64,000 nucleotides of DNA. It comes from Flavobacterium sp. MDT1-60 (GTDB lineage: Bacteria > Bacteroidota > Bacteroidia > Flavobacteriales > Flavobacteriaceae). A program made the position numbers and the translations under genes. The DNA is taken from the NCBI RefSeq assembly GCF_014844035.1, contig NZ_CP062159.1, positions 2,480,001 through 2,544,000 on the forward strand. Reading direction: 5' to 3'. Each line of letters opens with the position of its first letter. The stretch's first letter is position 1. Under the pieces are notes generated by a model that saw only the letters and a list, made by a program, of their open reading frames with translations, did not search any database and was not told the DNA's origin. Below are positions 1 through 9,796 of this stretch, in pieces.

Positions 1-122
1 AATTTCAAAATTCAGATTGATTTTATAACGAAAGTGAGGTTCAATAGAAGTCATTCTGAGTTTTGTTTCTTTTATCTATTTATTAATGTTATCCCAGGAT
101 AGCATCTTTCAAACACAATAAA

Positions 123-2189
123 ATGAAATATTTATTAGTCCTACTACTAGCGGGTTTAACTTCTAGTGCTCAAATTCAAAAAGAGCAACTAAATCTTATG
201 CCCTGGCCTCAAAGTGTTGTTTTAAACGATGGAAATTTTACTTTAACCAAAAATTTTAAAGTAAATATTACCGGAAATCCAAATCCAAGAATTTTTGGAG
301 GTGTGACCCGTTTCTTACGACGATTAGATGGTAGAGCCGGTATTTTTTTCGAACAGGGTTTTATTACAAAGTTAAATGAAGTTCCAACAGCAGAACTTCA
401 GATTAACTGTACTAAAAGCGGGAAAATTGGTTTGTATGAGGATGAAAGCTATCATTTAGACATTAAACAAAATAATATTACAATTAATGCAACAAGCGAT
501 TTAGGAGCTTTACATGGTCTTGAAACGTTATTGCAGCTGTTGCAAAATAATAATACCTCATTTTATTTTCCAAATGCACAAATTTCAGATTTTCCGAGAT
601 TTACCTGGAGAGGTTTGATGATAGATGCTTCAAGACATTTTCAGCCGGTTGACGTTATCAAAAGAAATATTGATGGATTGGCTGCAATGAAAATGAATGT
701 TTTTCACTGGCATTTAGTAGACGATCAGGGTTGGAGAATTGAAATGAAAAAACATCCAAAACTAATTGAATTAGCTTCAGATGGAATGTATTACACACAA
801 GAGGAAATTAAAAATATCGTAAAATATGCTGATGAACGCGGTATTTTGATAGTTCCGGAAATAGATGTTCCTGGTCACGGATCTGCAATACTTACGGCTT
901 ACCCGGAAATTGGTAGCAAAGTGATTACGCTGACTGGTGGAACTTCAGAAAAAAATATTCAGGGTACAGCAATCGCTACCTATGGAATTGAAAGAAATGC
1001 CGGTATTTTTTCGCCAACATTAGATCCTTCAAATCCTAAAACATACCAATTATTAAGCGAACTTTTTGATGAGGTTTGCCCTTTGTTTCCCGGAGCTTAT
1101 TTTCATATCGGGGGAGATGAAAATGAAGGGAAAGACTGGGATGCAAACCCGAAAATTCAAGCATTCAAAAAGAAAAACAACTTAGCGACAAACCACGAAT
1201 TGCAGACTTATTTTACCATGCAGTTAGTACCGATGCTTAAAAAACACGGTAAGCAATTAATGGGCTGGGAAGAAATTTTGACAAAAAACATGTCAAAAGA
1301 GGCTATTATCCATTCCTGGAGAGGGCCTAACGAAGGCGTAGTAGCTGGTCAATCATTAGTTGATGCGGTAAAAAAAGGATATAAAACAGTATTGTCAAAT
1401 GGATATTATATTGATTTGATGTATCCGGTTGAGAGTCATTATTTGAATGATCCAATGCCAAAAGGCGCCGATTTATCAACGGAAGAAAAAGCCAGAATCT
1501 TAGGAGGTGAAGCCACTATGTGGACAGAGCTTGCAACATCAACAACAATAGATTCCAGAGTTTGGCCAAGAACAGCTGCTATCGCAGAAAGACTTTGGTC
1601 GGCAGAAAATATTACAGATGTTGAGAACATGCGTAAACGTCTTGATGTAATTTCATTTAGACTGGAAGAATTAGGATTGACGCATATTCGCAATAAAGAA
1701 GTAATCTTAAGAAATGTCGCCAACAATCAAAATACACAAGCATTAAATGAATTCACAAATGTTTGCGAACCTTTAAAAGGATATAAACGTAATAAAGGCG
1801 GAACTGAATACCAAATGTATTCTCCATTTACATTATTTGCAGATGCCTGTACACCTGACGCTAAAGACTCTTTAGCTTTTGATGCGGCAGTTACCCAATA
1901 TTTAGCAAACAAATCGCCTGAAAATAAAGCAAAATTGATTGCATTTTTCAACAAATGGATTACTATGAATAAAGGATTAATTGAGCTGAGTTCCACTGCG
2001 CCGTTAGTACAGCCAATTTTACCTTTGTCTAAAAAGTTAACCGATGCATCACAGGAATTGTTACTTGTCTTAGATAACAAATCAACATTAAAGAATGATG
2101 ATTTAAAGAATTTAATAGAGCAATGTAATAGCAAGGATCATGCAGATGTTGAATTATCAGTATATGAAAGTCTTAAAAAATTAATTTGA
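123..2189 (+). CDS. Beta-N-acetylhexosaminidase, GH20, secreted
   Basis: Exo-acting enzyme that removes terminal N-acetylglucosamine from chitooligosaccharides in the periplasm or at the cell surface. The N-terminus is a Sec signal peptide ending near TSSAQ. A GH20 N-terminal alpha/beta domain (about 25-155) precedes the catalytic TIM barrel, which starts near FTWRGLMIDASRHF (about 160). The catalytic pair is D332-E333 in HIGGDEN. WHLVDDQGWR and the late GGEATMWTE segment are also family hallmarks. At 688 aa it is full length, with a helical C-terminal extension after the barrel. The chitinase gene follows on the same strand after 500 bp. A GH20 gene beside chiA matches the chitin-utilisation locus known from Flavobacterium johnsoniae (established knowledge). 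The rest of that locus would lie left of the window. Confidence 0.95.
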   Translation: MKYLLVLLLAGLTSSAQIQKEQLNLMPWPQSVVLNDGNFTLTKNFKVNITGNPNPRIFGGVTRFLRRLDGRAGIFFEQGFITKLNEVPTAELQINCTKSGKIGLYEDESYHLDIKQNNITINATSDLGALHGLETLLQLLQNNNTSFYFPNAQISDFPRFTWRGLMIDASRHFQPVDVIKRNIDGLAAMKMNVFHWHLVDDQGWRIEMKKHPKLIELASDGMYYTQEEIKNIVKYADERGILIVPEIDVPGHGSAILTAYPEIGSKVITLTGGTSEKNIQGTAIATYGIERNAGIFSPTLDPSNPKTYQLLSELFDEVCPLFPGAYFHIGGDENEGKDWDANPKIQAFKKKNNLATNHELQTYFTMQLVPMLKKHGKQLMGWEEILTKNMSKEAIIHSWRGPNEGVVAGQSLVDAVKKGYKTVLSNGYYIDLMYPVESHYLNDPMPKGADLSTEEKARILGGEATMWTELATSTTIDSRVWPRTAAIAERLWSAENITDVENMRKRLDVISFRLEELGLTHIRNKEVILRNVANNQNTQALNEFTNVCEPLKGYKRNKGGTEYQMYSPFTLFADACTPDAKDSLAFDAAVTQYLANKSPENKAKLIAFFNKWITMNKGLIELSSTAPLVQPILPLSKKLTDASQELLLVLDNKSTLKNDDLKNLIEQCNSKDHADVELSVYESLKKLI

Positions 2190-2240
2190 AGTTTGGTTTG
2201 AATTAGTATGTCTAGTTAGTATGATTATTTAGTAATTATT

Positions 2241-2269
2241 TATCTCTACCGGAATTTCTGGTAGAGATA
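2241..2269 (+). terminator. Hairpin downstream of the GH20 gene
   Basis: Inverted repeat with perfect 10-bp arms (tatctctacc / ggtagagata) and a 9-nt loop, 52 bp after the stop codon. It is followed only by a weak T-rich stretch. It probably ends or stabilises the hexosaminidase transcript before the chitinase unit. Confidence 0.6.
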
Positions 2270-2689
2270 TTTATCAGGTAATCAGGATAATTTTCAGACT
2301 TTTTTCTAAACACACAAATCAATAAAATCTTAAAGAAAATAACCATTAAAGGAGTATTAACATTTTAAAACCAAATAAAAAGAATAAAACAAAACATGAC
2401 AAAAATAGAATTTCAGATTGATGAATCCCCAAGTTTATCTTCTGGTATTTAATACTAATTTTTAAAAAATTATATCTAAATATCAATCAATACTATTTGC
2501 TAATGATTATGGTAGAATCGGTAATAGTAATATTTATTTATAGAAGTAATATGAATTAATTCCACTTGACTGCAATTTCCACGTTGCAGTTGGCTGAAAC
2601 CCCAGTTATTGTTTTTTATATGCTACGTTATGGCATGCATTATTTAGTAACCGGAATATTTATTTTCTATTAACCAATATTTATTAATT
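2270..2689 (+). promoter_or_regulatory. Chitinase upstream region with an inverted repeat
   Basis: About 420 bp of AT-rich non-coding DNA before the chitinase. No coding potential is visible. The most structured element is an inverted repeat, actgcaa (2569-2575) and ttgcagt (2584-2590), with an 8-nt spacer, about 100 bp before the start codon. It could be an operator or a 5'-UTR stem. No clear TAnnTTTG box was found. The long leader suggests that the chitinase has its own regulated promoter. Confidence 0.4.
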
Positions 2690-5600
2690 ATGAAACATTA
2701 TTACAGATTGCTTTTTTTGTTACTGTTTCCCTTACTCGCGTTAGCTCAACCGGCTCACGGAAAAAAGGTAGTAGGGTATTATGCGCAATGGTCTATCTAT
2801 GCCCGGGATTTTAATGTCCCAAAGATCGACGGAAGTAAATTGACGCATTTGAATTATTCTTTTTATGGGACAACTTATGATCCTGCCCATCCGGAGAATA
2901 CAAAGTTATTATGTTTAGATTCGTATGCTGATTTCGAGCATATGGAAGGCGGAATCCCTTGGGATGCTCCGGTAAAAGGAAATTTTTATGATTTGAAAAA
3001 ATTAAAAGAAAAGTATCCGCATCTTAAAATTTTAATTTCTGTTGGAGGATGGACTAAAGGTCAGGATCTTTCTCCAATTGCTGCAAGTCCTGTTGCAAGA
3101 GCCGCTTTGGCTGCAGATATGGCAAACTTCATTGTAACTTATCCATTTATTGACGGATTTGACATTGACTGGGAATATCCTCTTTCCGGAGGAACAGACG
3201 GTACTGAAGTAATTAACGGAGCTCCAATTCCTCCACAAAAGTACAGCCCGGACGACAACAAAAACTTAGTGTATTTATTGAAAGCAATGCGTCAGGCAAT
3301 GCCGAATAAATTGGTTACAATCGCTGCCGGAAATAATGTTCGAAATGTAGCGAAACAATATCTTGGCCCACTGAATAGAGGACAATACGGAATGTCAGAA
3401 GATATTTCGACGTATTGCGATTACATTACTTATTTTGGATATGATTTTGGTGGAAACTGGTACGATAAAACCTGTCTTAACGCTCCTTTATATTCAAGTG
3501 GAAATTCAAATGATCCGCTATACGGAGCAACTCAATCTGAATCACTTGACGAATTGACGAGCCAATATTTGAATGTTGTTGGTTTTCCTGCGAATAAATT
3601 AATCATGGGATTACCTTTTTACGGGAAAAAATTTGATCATGTTGCTAATAACGGAACCAATCCAAATTTACCTGGATTATTTGTTTCTGCACCACGTGAT
3701 ATCGTTTCAGGATGTACAAATCCACAAAATCCAATCGGAACCTGGGACGGACCCGCTGCCTGTGAACGATCAGGAAGTATTGAAATTTGTGATTTAGTTG
3801 GAAATCCTGTTACCAATTCACATCCTTATTTAGATCCAAATACCATGTTAGTTACACCAACCGCCGCTGCTGCTGGATGGGTTAGGTATTTTGACAATAC
3901 AACTAAAGTTCCTTACTTATACAATGCGACTTTAAAACAGTTTATCTCTTATGAGGATAAACAATCAATGGATTTAAAGGTGCAATATATTAAATCGAGA
4001 AACCTTGCCGGTGGTATGGTTTGGGAATTATCTCAGGATACAAGAGGTTCTCTTCCAAATGCCTTATTAAACCAAATTGATACTTCTTTTGGAAGCGTTG
4101 TTCCCGGAACAGTAAGTATTGCAGGTTCTGTTAAAAACGGATCAGCTCTGGTTTCTGATGTAACCGTTGAGTTGCGTGATGCAAGCAATGCGGTATTACA
4201 AACAGTGGTTTCTACAGCGGGAAATTTCACATTCAATAATTTACCTTCCGGACAGACTTATAAGTTAACAGCTCTAAAAGCGACTTATACTTTTACTCCG
4301 GTAACTCTAACGAATGTTACAGTTAACCAAACTGCTGTTGTAATTAACGGAACTCAGCCAACCTATACTGTAAGTGGAACAGTTTTAGACGGAACAACAC
4401 CAGTATCCGGAGTTACTGTTACTGCAACTTCAGGAGCTACAGTTTTAACAGCAGTTTCAAATGCAAGTGGCGTTTATAGTGTTGCAGGTTTAACAGCCGG
4501 ACTTAACTTCACAGTTACGGCAACAAAATCTGGATTCTCTTATACGCCAACTTCTACAGTTTATAATGCAATCGATGCGAACAAAACATTAAATTTTGTT
4601 CAGGGCGCACCAATTGTATATTATACGGTAAGCGGAACTATTTTAAACAATACAACTCCGGTTTCAGGAGTTACAGTTACAGCAACTTCTACAGGAGGAA
4701 CTTTCACTGCAACTACAAACACAAGCGGAGTTTATTCGATTGCTAATTTACCATCTGGCGGAAATTATACAGTTACTGCTGCTTTAGCAGGACAAACGTA
4801 CACTCCGGCTTCAACAGTTTATACTAATTTAACGGCCAATAAAACATTGAATTTTACACAAGATGTTATTGTAGTTGGTGCAAGTAAAATTAGTGGAACA
4901 GTTAAGAATGGTACAATTGCAGTTTCAGGTGCAAAAGTCGAATTGATTTTGCCCTGGACAGATAATACACATCCTTATTTAAGTAAAATTGCAATTACAG
5001 ATGCGCAAGGAAAATACAGTTTTGACAATGCTCTTTTAACGGGATATAGCACTATTTCAAGTTTAAAGTTAAACACTTGGGAAAACGGAGAGGTTGTTTA
5101 TTTACCAAATAATCTAACGAACTTTGCTGTTCCAGCAAATCCAACTGTTTATGATTTTAATACAGGTGCAGTTACAACAACTTACACGGTTAGTGGAACA
5201 GTTCTTAATGGAGCCACTCCAGTTTCAGGAGCTACAATCTCAGCAGTTACAGGAACTACAACTTTAACAGCGGTTTCAGATGCTTCAGGAAATTATAGTA
5301 TTGCTAATTTGGTTTCAGGATTAAATTACACAGTAACAATTGCTAAAACAGGATTGACATTTACACCAGCTTCGACAGTTTATAACGCAATCAGTTCTAA
5401 TAAAACGCTGAATTTTACACAAGTTGTAACGCCAGTATATTATACTGTTAGCGGAACAGTTTTAAACGGAGCAACTCCAGTTTCTGGCGCAACGATTTCA
5501 GCAGTTACAGGAACTACAACTTTAACAGCGACTTCAGATGCTTCAGGAAATTACAGCGTTGCTAATTTGGTTTCAGGATCAAATTATACGGTAACTATTG

Positions 5601-8185
5601 CTAAAACAGGATTGACATTCACACCTGCTTCAACGGTTTATAATGCAATTAGCTCTAATAAAACCTTGAATTTTACTCAGGTTGTAACTCCTGTTTATTA
5701 CACAGTAAGCGGAACAGTTAAAAATGGAACTACAGCAGTTTCAGGAGTAATAGTTTCTGCTACTTCAGGAACTACAACTTTAACAGCAACTTCAGATGCT
5801 TCAGGAAATTACAGTGTTGCCAATTTAGTTGCAGGTTCAGATTATGCTGTAACAGCGGCTAAAACAGGTTTGAGTTTCAGTCCGGCTACTACAGTTTATA
5901 CTGCAATTAACGCAAATAAAACGTTGAACTTTACTCAAAATGTTACAAGTGGAAACTTAATCAGCGGAACAGTTAAAAATGGTTCAACTCCAGTTTCTGG
6001 TGCTAAAGTAGAATTGATTTTACCTTGGACGGATAATACTCATGGGTACGTAAGTATTATCGCAACCACAGATGCTTCAGGAAATTTCAGCTATAACAAT
6101 TCGGCTTTAGCTGGATATTCAATCATCACAAGTTTAAAATTGAATTCATGGGAAAATGGTGAAACGGCCTATTTTCCAAATAATTTGACAAACTTCGCGG
6201 TGCCAACAACGCCACAAGTTTACAACTTCAACACAAACACTGTTTCGCCACCTCAGGTTACAATTACAAGTCCATCATTGGCAACTGTAGCGATAGCTCC
6301 GGGAACTGCCATTCAGCTTAAGGCAACGGCAAGTGTCGACGCTAGCTTAACTATTTCGTCAGTAATTTTTAACATAAACGGACAAAATATTACAGCAGCA
6401 CTTTCAGGAACAGAATATGTAGCAAACTGGACTCCGACTACAGCAGATTTTAATAAAAATTATACGCTGAAAGCAACAGTAACCGCTTCAAGCGGTGCAA
6501 CTGCCGAAAACACAAAAGCGTTCTTTTTACAATGTTCAGGAACAACTTGTCCTAATTCATTGCCGGTAATTACTTGGAATTCACCATCGAATACTACTGT
6601 ATACCAGAATTCTTTCCAGGTTGTGCCAATTTCAGTTACAGCTGTTGATAGTGACGGATCGGTTTCAGGTGTTAGTATTACAATAAATGGCGGTACATTT
6701 AACATGACAGCAGGTGCAAATAATACCTATACGTATAATTTTACACCATCTGCTTATCAGGATTATTCAGTTGTAATCAAAGCAACCGATAATCAATCTG
6801 GTGTAACTACATTAAACAATACAATTAAAATTGCTCAAGTGGGCACTAATAGATTCATTCCGCTCCCATCTAAAGTTATTTTAGGATATGCACATTCTTG
6901 GGAAAATACTTCTGCGCCATTTTTATATTTTTCTCAAATGGTGGGAAGTAAATTTAACGTAGTTGATTATTCTTTCGTAGAAACAGTTAATCGTGATGGT
7001 TATACACCAGTATTAACTACAAATGACACTAGATATCTGACCAATGGTGTTTTCAATAAGCAATTGTTGAAAAATGATATAAAATCCTTAAGAGATAGCG
7101 GAGTTCCTGTTATTGTCTCTATTGGAGGTCAAAATGGTCATGTTGTTTTGGACAATGTAACTCAAAAAAATATTTTTGTTAATGGTCTAAAAGCAATCAT
7201 TGATGAGTATCAATTTGATGGTGTTGATATTGATTTTGAAGGCGGATCGATGAATTTTAATGCAGGAGGTTTAAGAGATATTTCTTATGCGGGTATTTCT
7301 GCTTATCCAAGATTAAAAAACGTAGTAGATGCTTTCAAAGAATTAAAAGCGTACTATGGCCCTGGATTTTTATTAACTGCAGCTCCGGAAACACAATACG
7401 TACAAGGAGGATATTCGACCTATACTGATACTTTTGGTTCTTTCCTGCCAATCATTCAAAACCTACGTAGTGAATTGGATTTGTTAGCAGTACAATTGTA
7501 TAATACAGGAGGAGAAAACGGATTAGATGGTCAATACTATGGTTCAGCTAAGAGAGCAAACATGGTAACAGCCCTAACTGATATGGTGATAAAAGGGTAT
7601 AACATTGGTACAACAGGAATGCATTTTGATGGTTTACCGGCCTCAAAAGTTCTTATTGCATTACCAGCTTGTCCAAGTGCAGCAGGTAGCGGTTATATAA
7701 CGCCGGCAGAAGGAATTAGTGCTATGGATTATTTAAGAACCGGAACCACTTTTTCAGGAAGAACATACACTATGCAGCCAGGCGGACCATATCCTTCTTT
7801 AAGAGGTTTAATGACCTGGTCTGTAAACTGGGATGCATCTTCTTGTGGTAATTCATCTGAATTATCTAAAGCGTATGCCGCTTATTTCGCTTCGCAGTCG
7901 GCAGCAAAAACATTAGCTCTGAATGATATTTCTTCAAAAAGCAATGCTACGGTAGCTTATTTTAAAAATGATGCTTTAGCAGTTACAAATGACTCAGAAG
8001 ATATTGCTCAGGTAGACGTTTTTAATACTATCGGACAATCATTAGTAAGTTATAAAAACATTCAAAATAGTAAAGAAGTCCTGCTTCAAAACCAAAGTTT
8101 TACAACAAAACAATTGTTCATCGTTGTAGTAACTGACAAAGCAGGAAACAGAAAATCATTCAAAGTAATGAACTTTTTAAACTAG
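2690..8185 (+). CDS. chiA: Multidomain chitinase, two GH18 domains, T9SS-secreted (ChiA-like)
   Basis: Extracellular chitinase that degrades insoluble chitin. Order: signal peptide (1-19); first GH18 domain (about 25-455) with the catalytic motif DGFDIDWE at 155-162 (E162 acid/base); a run of Ig-like carboxypeptidase-regulatory-type modules (about 470-1190), three of them as 86-aa tandem units; two further Ig-like modules (about 1190-1385); second GH18 domain (about 1390-1740) with DGVDIDFE at 1510-1517 (E1517); and a C-terminal type A T9SS sorting domain (about 1750-1831). The two GH18 domains differ, which suggests complementary exo/endo activities as in F. johnsoniae ChiA (known for that protein, inferred here). 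The linker is much expanded, making this protein longer than the roughly 1.6 kDa-residue ChiA I recall. The GH20 gene upstream supports the role. A strong terminator follows at 8338. Confidence 0.93.
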   Translation: MKHYYRLLFLLLFPLLALAQPAHGKKVVGYYAQWSIYARDFNVPKIDGSKLTHLNYSFYGTTYDPAHPENTKLLCLDSYADFEHMEGGIPWDAPVKGNFYDLKKLKEKYPHLKILISVGGWTKGQDLSPIAASPVARAALAADMANFIVTYPFIDGFDIDWEYPLSGGTDGTEVINGAPIPPQKYSPDDNKNLVYLLKAMRQAMPNKLVTIAAGNNVRNVAKQYLGPLNRGQYGMSEDISTYCDYITYFGYDFGGNWYDKTCLNAPLYSSGNSNDPLYGATQSESLDELTSQYLNVVGFPANKLIMGLPFYGKKFDHVANNGTNPNLPGLFVSAPRDIVSGCTNPQNPIGTWDGPAACERSGSIEICDLVGNPVTNSHPYLDPNTMLVTPTAAAAGWVRYFDNTTKVPYLYNATLKQFISYEDKQSMDLKVQYIKSRNLAGGMVWELSQDTRGSLPNALLNQIDTSFGSVVPGTVSIAGSVKNGSALVSDVTVELRDASNAVLQTVVSTAGNFTFNNLPSGQTYKLTALKATYTFTPVTLTNVTVNQTAVVINGTQPTYTVSGTVLDGTTPVSGVTVTATSGATVLTAVSNASGVYSVAGLTAGLNFTVTATKSGFSYTPTSTVYNAIDANKTLNFVQGAPIVYYTVSGTILNNTTPVSGVTVTATSTGGTFTATTNTSGVYSIANLPSGGNYTVTAALAGQTYTPASTVYTNLTANKTLNFTQDVIVVGASKISGTVKNGTIAVSGAKVELILPWTDNTHPYLSKIAITDAQGKYSFDNALLTGYSTISSLKLNTWENGEVVYLPNNLTNFAVPANPTVYDFNTGAVTTTYTVSGTVLNGATPVSGATISAVTGTTTLTAVSDASGNYSIANLVSGLNYTVTIAKTGLTFTPASTVYNAISSNKTLNFTQVVTPVYYTVSGTVLNGATPVSGATISAVTGTTTLTATSDASGNYSVANLVSGSNYTVTIAKTGLTFTPASTVYNAISSNKTLNFTQVVTPVYYTVSGTVKNGTTAVSGVIVSATSGTTTLTATSDASGNYSVANLVAGSDYAVTAAKTGLSFSPATTVYTAINANKTLNFTQNVTSGNLISGTVKNGSTPVSGAKVELILPWTDNTHGYVSIIATTDASGNFSYNNSALAGYSIITSLKLNSWENGETAYFPNNLTNFAVPTTPQVYNFNTNTVSPPQVTITSPSLATVAIAPGTAIQLKATASVDASLTISSVIFNINGQNITAALSGTEYVANWTPTTADFNKNYTLKATVTASSGATAENTKAFFLQCSGTTCPNSLPVITWNSPSNTTVYQNSFQVVPISVTAVDSDGSVSGVSITINGGTFNMTAGANNTYTYNFTPSAYQDYSVVIKATDNQSGVTTLNNTIKIAQVGTNRFIPLPSKVILGYAHSWENTSAPFLYFSQMVGSKFNVVDYSFVETVNRDGYTPVLTTNDTRYLTNGVFNKQLLKNDIKSLRDSGVPVIVSIGGQNGHVVLDNVTQKNIFVNGLKAIIDEYQFDGVDIDFEGGSMNFNAGGLRDISYAGISAYPRLKNVVDAFKELKAYYGPGFLLTAAPETQYVQGGYSTYTDTFGSFLPIIQNLRSELDLLAVQLYNTGGENGLDGQYYGSAKRANMVTALTDMVIKGYNIGTTGMHFDGLPASKVLIALPACPSAAGSGYITPAEGISAMDYLRTGTTFSGRTYTMQPGGPYPSLRGLMTWSVNWDASSCGNSSELSKAYAAYFASQSAAKTLALNDISSKSNATVAYFKNDALAVTNDSEDIAQVDVFNTIGQSLVSYKNIQNSKEVLLQNQSFTTKQLFIVVVTDKAGNRKSFKVMNFLN
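5183..5956 (+). repeat. Three tandem 258-bp repeats in the chitinase linker
   Basis: Near-identical units begin at 5183, 5441 and 5699, each coding an 86-aa Ig-like module that starts Y-T-V-S-G-T. The first two are closest to each other. More divergent relatives lie upstream (from about 4360) and a different paralogous pair lies at about 4885 and 5960. This is the signature of recent unit duplication in a spacer. Confidence 0.85.
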
Positions 8186-8337
8186 TTACGACGAATGGAA
8201 AATTTAGAAATAAAAAAATTGGGACGGTTAAAATTGAGTTTGGTTATTTATTTTTTAATCTGGTTTTTATTTCGAATAAATGCATCGAATTTAAGTGATT
8301 TGTTATTTGGTTTTCACTTAGAGGAGCGCATTATAAG

Positions 8338-8364
8338 CCCGGCAATTTATTGCCGGGTTTTTTT
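8338..8364 (+). terminator. Strong intrinsic terminator after the chitinase
   Basis: GC-rich stem cccggcaa / ttgccggg (8338-8345 with 8350-8357), 4-nt loop, then seven T. It lies about 150 bp after the chitinase stop codon and explains the apparent small reading frame between them as untranslated trailer. Confidence 0.9.
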
Positions 8365-8392
8365 ATGGATTAAAATAATTTCTATTAATTAT

Positions 8393-8623
8393 TTAAGCGT
8401 CCAAATAAGGATCTAAAATTTCTGCAAGTTTATTAAGCCAGTAAAAATTATCATCAATATTCTTTATTTCAGATTCTAAAGTTTCACATCCTCTCATAGC
8501 ACATAATGAAAGTGCATTATTTACTTCCCTTATCATTTTTGCCATCTCTTTACAATCGATCTTATCAGTAAAAAAATCGTTTAATCTGTTTTCAATTTTA
8601 TTCGAAATGTTATTTGTAATCAT
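8393..8623 (-). CDS. Small hypothetical protein (76 aa)
   Basis: Not recognised. The product is soluble, rich in N, D, E and K, and looks alpha-helical, with two Cys (in ALSLCAMRGCE). It has no signal peptide or membrane segment. It is transcribed divergently from the XRE regulator, and the 82-bp gap contains a perfect 18-bp palindrome, so the two genes are probably co-regulated. A role as a target or partner of the regulator is inferred from position only. It does not resemble a classical toxin by eye. Confidence 0.6.
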   Translation of the reverse strand: MITNNISNKIENRLNDFFTDKIDCKEMAKMIREVNNALSLCAMRGCETLESEIKNIDDNFYWLNKLAEILDPYLDA

Positions 8624-8655
8624 TATCTTGTTTTTTTAGTAAATATATTAATTTT

Positions 8656-8673
8656 TGACACAAATTTGTGTCA
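8656..8673. promoter_or_regulatory. Perfect 18-bp palindrome, putative XRE operator
   Basis: tgacacaaatttgtgtca reads the same on both strands and sits midway between the divergent 76-aa gene and the XRE regulator. A TTG that could be a -33 element overlaps its left edge. The length and symmetry suit a dimeric helix-turn-helix repressor, so autoregulation is likely. Confidence 0.65.
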
Positions 8674-8705
8674 TATTAAAAAATAATTGTTATGACTTTT
8701 GAAAT

Positions 8706-8936
8706 ATGGATATTTCAGAAGAAACTTTTATTATGAATCTTGGAATTCATATTAGGCAATTACGTGAAAAAAAAGGTTTATCTCAACAGGATTTAGCTGA
8801 TGATTGTGGTATTCCAAGGAATCAGATTGGCAGAATTGAAAGAGCTAAAATAAATACAGGTATAAAAACTCTTATAAGAATTGCAAATGCTTTAGATATT
8901 GAACTTACTGAATTGCTCAGTTTTCAATTAAAATAA
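8706..8936 (+). CDS. XRE-family helix-turn-helix regulator
   Basis: Small DNA-binding protein made almost entirely of one HTH_3 (Cro/C1-type) domain: GIHIRQLREKKGLSQQDLA begins helices 1-2, and the recognition helix lies around IPRNQIGRIERA. The domain covers about residues 12-70. A second ATG at 8736 would give a 66-aa protein starting right at the domain and is equally plausible. The adjacent palindrome is a probable operator. Solo XRE proteins of this size commonly control a neighbouring gene or restriction/plasmid functions; no such partner is obvious here apart from the divergent 76-aa gene. Confidence 0.85.
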   Translation: MDISEETFIMNLGIHIRQLREKKGLSQQDLADDCGIPRNQIGRIERAKINTGIKTLIRIANALDIELTELLSFQLK

Positions 8937-9013
8937 AGCAACGGAAAAAAATCTGCTCAAATCAGCAAAATCTGCGTGAAACTTTTTACTATTTTTGAAA
9001 TCAAATAGAATCC
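8937..9013 (+). promoter_or_regulatory. Short intergenic repeat and promoter of the TlpA-like gene
   Basis: Contains words of the dispersed repeat family seen elsewhere in the window (aaatctgctcaaatcagc, atctgcgtgaaac), followed by TATTTTTG at 8990-8997. That matches the Bacteroidetes -7 consensus TAnnTTTG and lies 16 bp before the start codon. No convincing -33 TTG at ideal spacing was found. Confidence 0.5.
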
Positions 9014-9787
9014 ATGCAGAAATTCATCAGTCTAATTACACTTCTTTTCATTTTTACTTCTTCCTTCAGCCAAACCAAATACGGAAAACCAGAAGTCGAT
9101 CCCATTCAAATTCAAAGTAAATACAGCGATTGGTCAAATTATCAACGGAAAAAAATAATGCTTTCCAGAGATTTTAAGGCATTTGATTTTGATTCGAAAG
9201 AAATTTCAAAAGAAACTTTTCTGAGCGAATTGACCAACGGAAATTTTATTCCAATCCGATTAAAATCGGATGATTCGATTTATTATTACAAACTGTTCAA
9301 AATTGACCCAAAAACAGATTCAAGTATAAAAGCAACCATCAATCAAATAGGTTTTGATGCCCTTAAAAACTATAAAATGGAAGGCAGTGCTTTTCCTAAA
9401 TTTTCATTTAAAGATTTAAACGGAAATGAAGTTTCAAACGAAACCATGAAAGGAAAAATCATTGTGATAAAATGCTGGTACATTCACTGCACGCCATGTA
9501 TAAGAGAATTTCCACAGGTAAACCGTTTAGCAGCAGAATATAAAGACAGAAAAGACATTCTCTTTATAAGTTTAGCCGAAGATTCTCCAGAACAACTAAA
9601 GGCCTTTTTAGCAAGAAAGCCATTGTCCTATGCTGTTATTCCAAACATGAAAATCTACATGAACGAAACATTGGATTTAAATGCTTTCCCTACGCATTTT
9701 ATCCTGAACAAAGAAGGTTTGATTTCGAAAGTCTTGCCCAATTTCGAAAGCTTGGAAGTTGCGCTGGCAAAGGAAAGTAAACTGTAG
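9014..9787 (+). CDS. TlpA-like thioredoxin-fold protein, exported
   Basis: Signal peptide (1-20, ending SSFSQ), an N-terminal region without a recognised domain (about 21-125), then an AhpC/TSA-TlpA redoxin domain (about 127-255) with the active-site C159-T-P-C162 and a downstream FPTHF cis-proline segment. It probably acts as a periplasmic thiol-disulfide reductase or as a redox protein linked to cytochrome maturation or peptide stress. The specific partner is not evident. It stands alone, followed by a repeat array. Confidence 0.85.
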   Translation: MQKFISLITLLFIFTSSFSQTKYGKPEVDPIQIQSKYSDWSNYQRKKIMLSRDFKAFDFDSKEISKETFLSELTNGNFIPIRLKSDDSIYYYKLFKIDPKTDSSIKATINQIGFDALKNYKMEGSAFPKFSFKDLNGNEVSNETMKGKIIVIKCWYIHCTPCIREFPQVNRLAAEYKDRKDILFISLAEDSPEQLKAFLARKPLSYAVIPNMKIYMNETLDLNAFPTHFILNKEGLISKVLPNFESLEVALAKESKL

Positions 9788-9796
9788 TTTTTTTAA

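Noticed and set aside
8195..8416. 73-codon plus-strand frame after the chitinase
   Set aside because: It runs through the intrinsic terminator at 8338-8364, has no protein-like pattern, and overlaps the end of the convergent gene.
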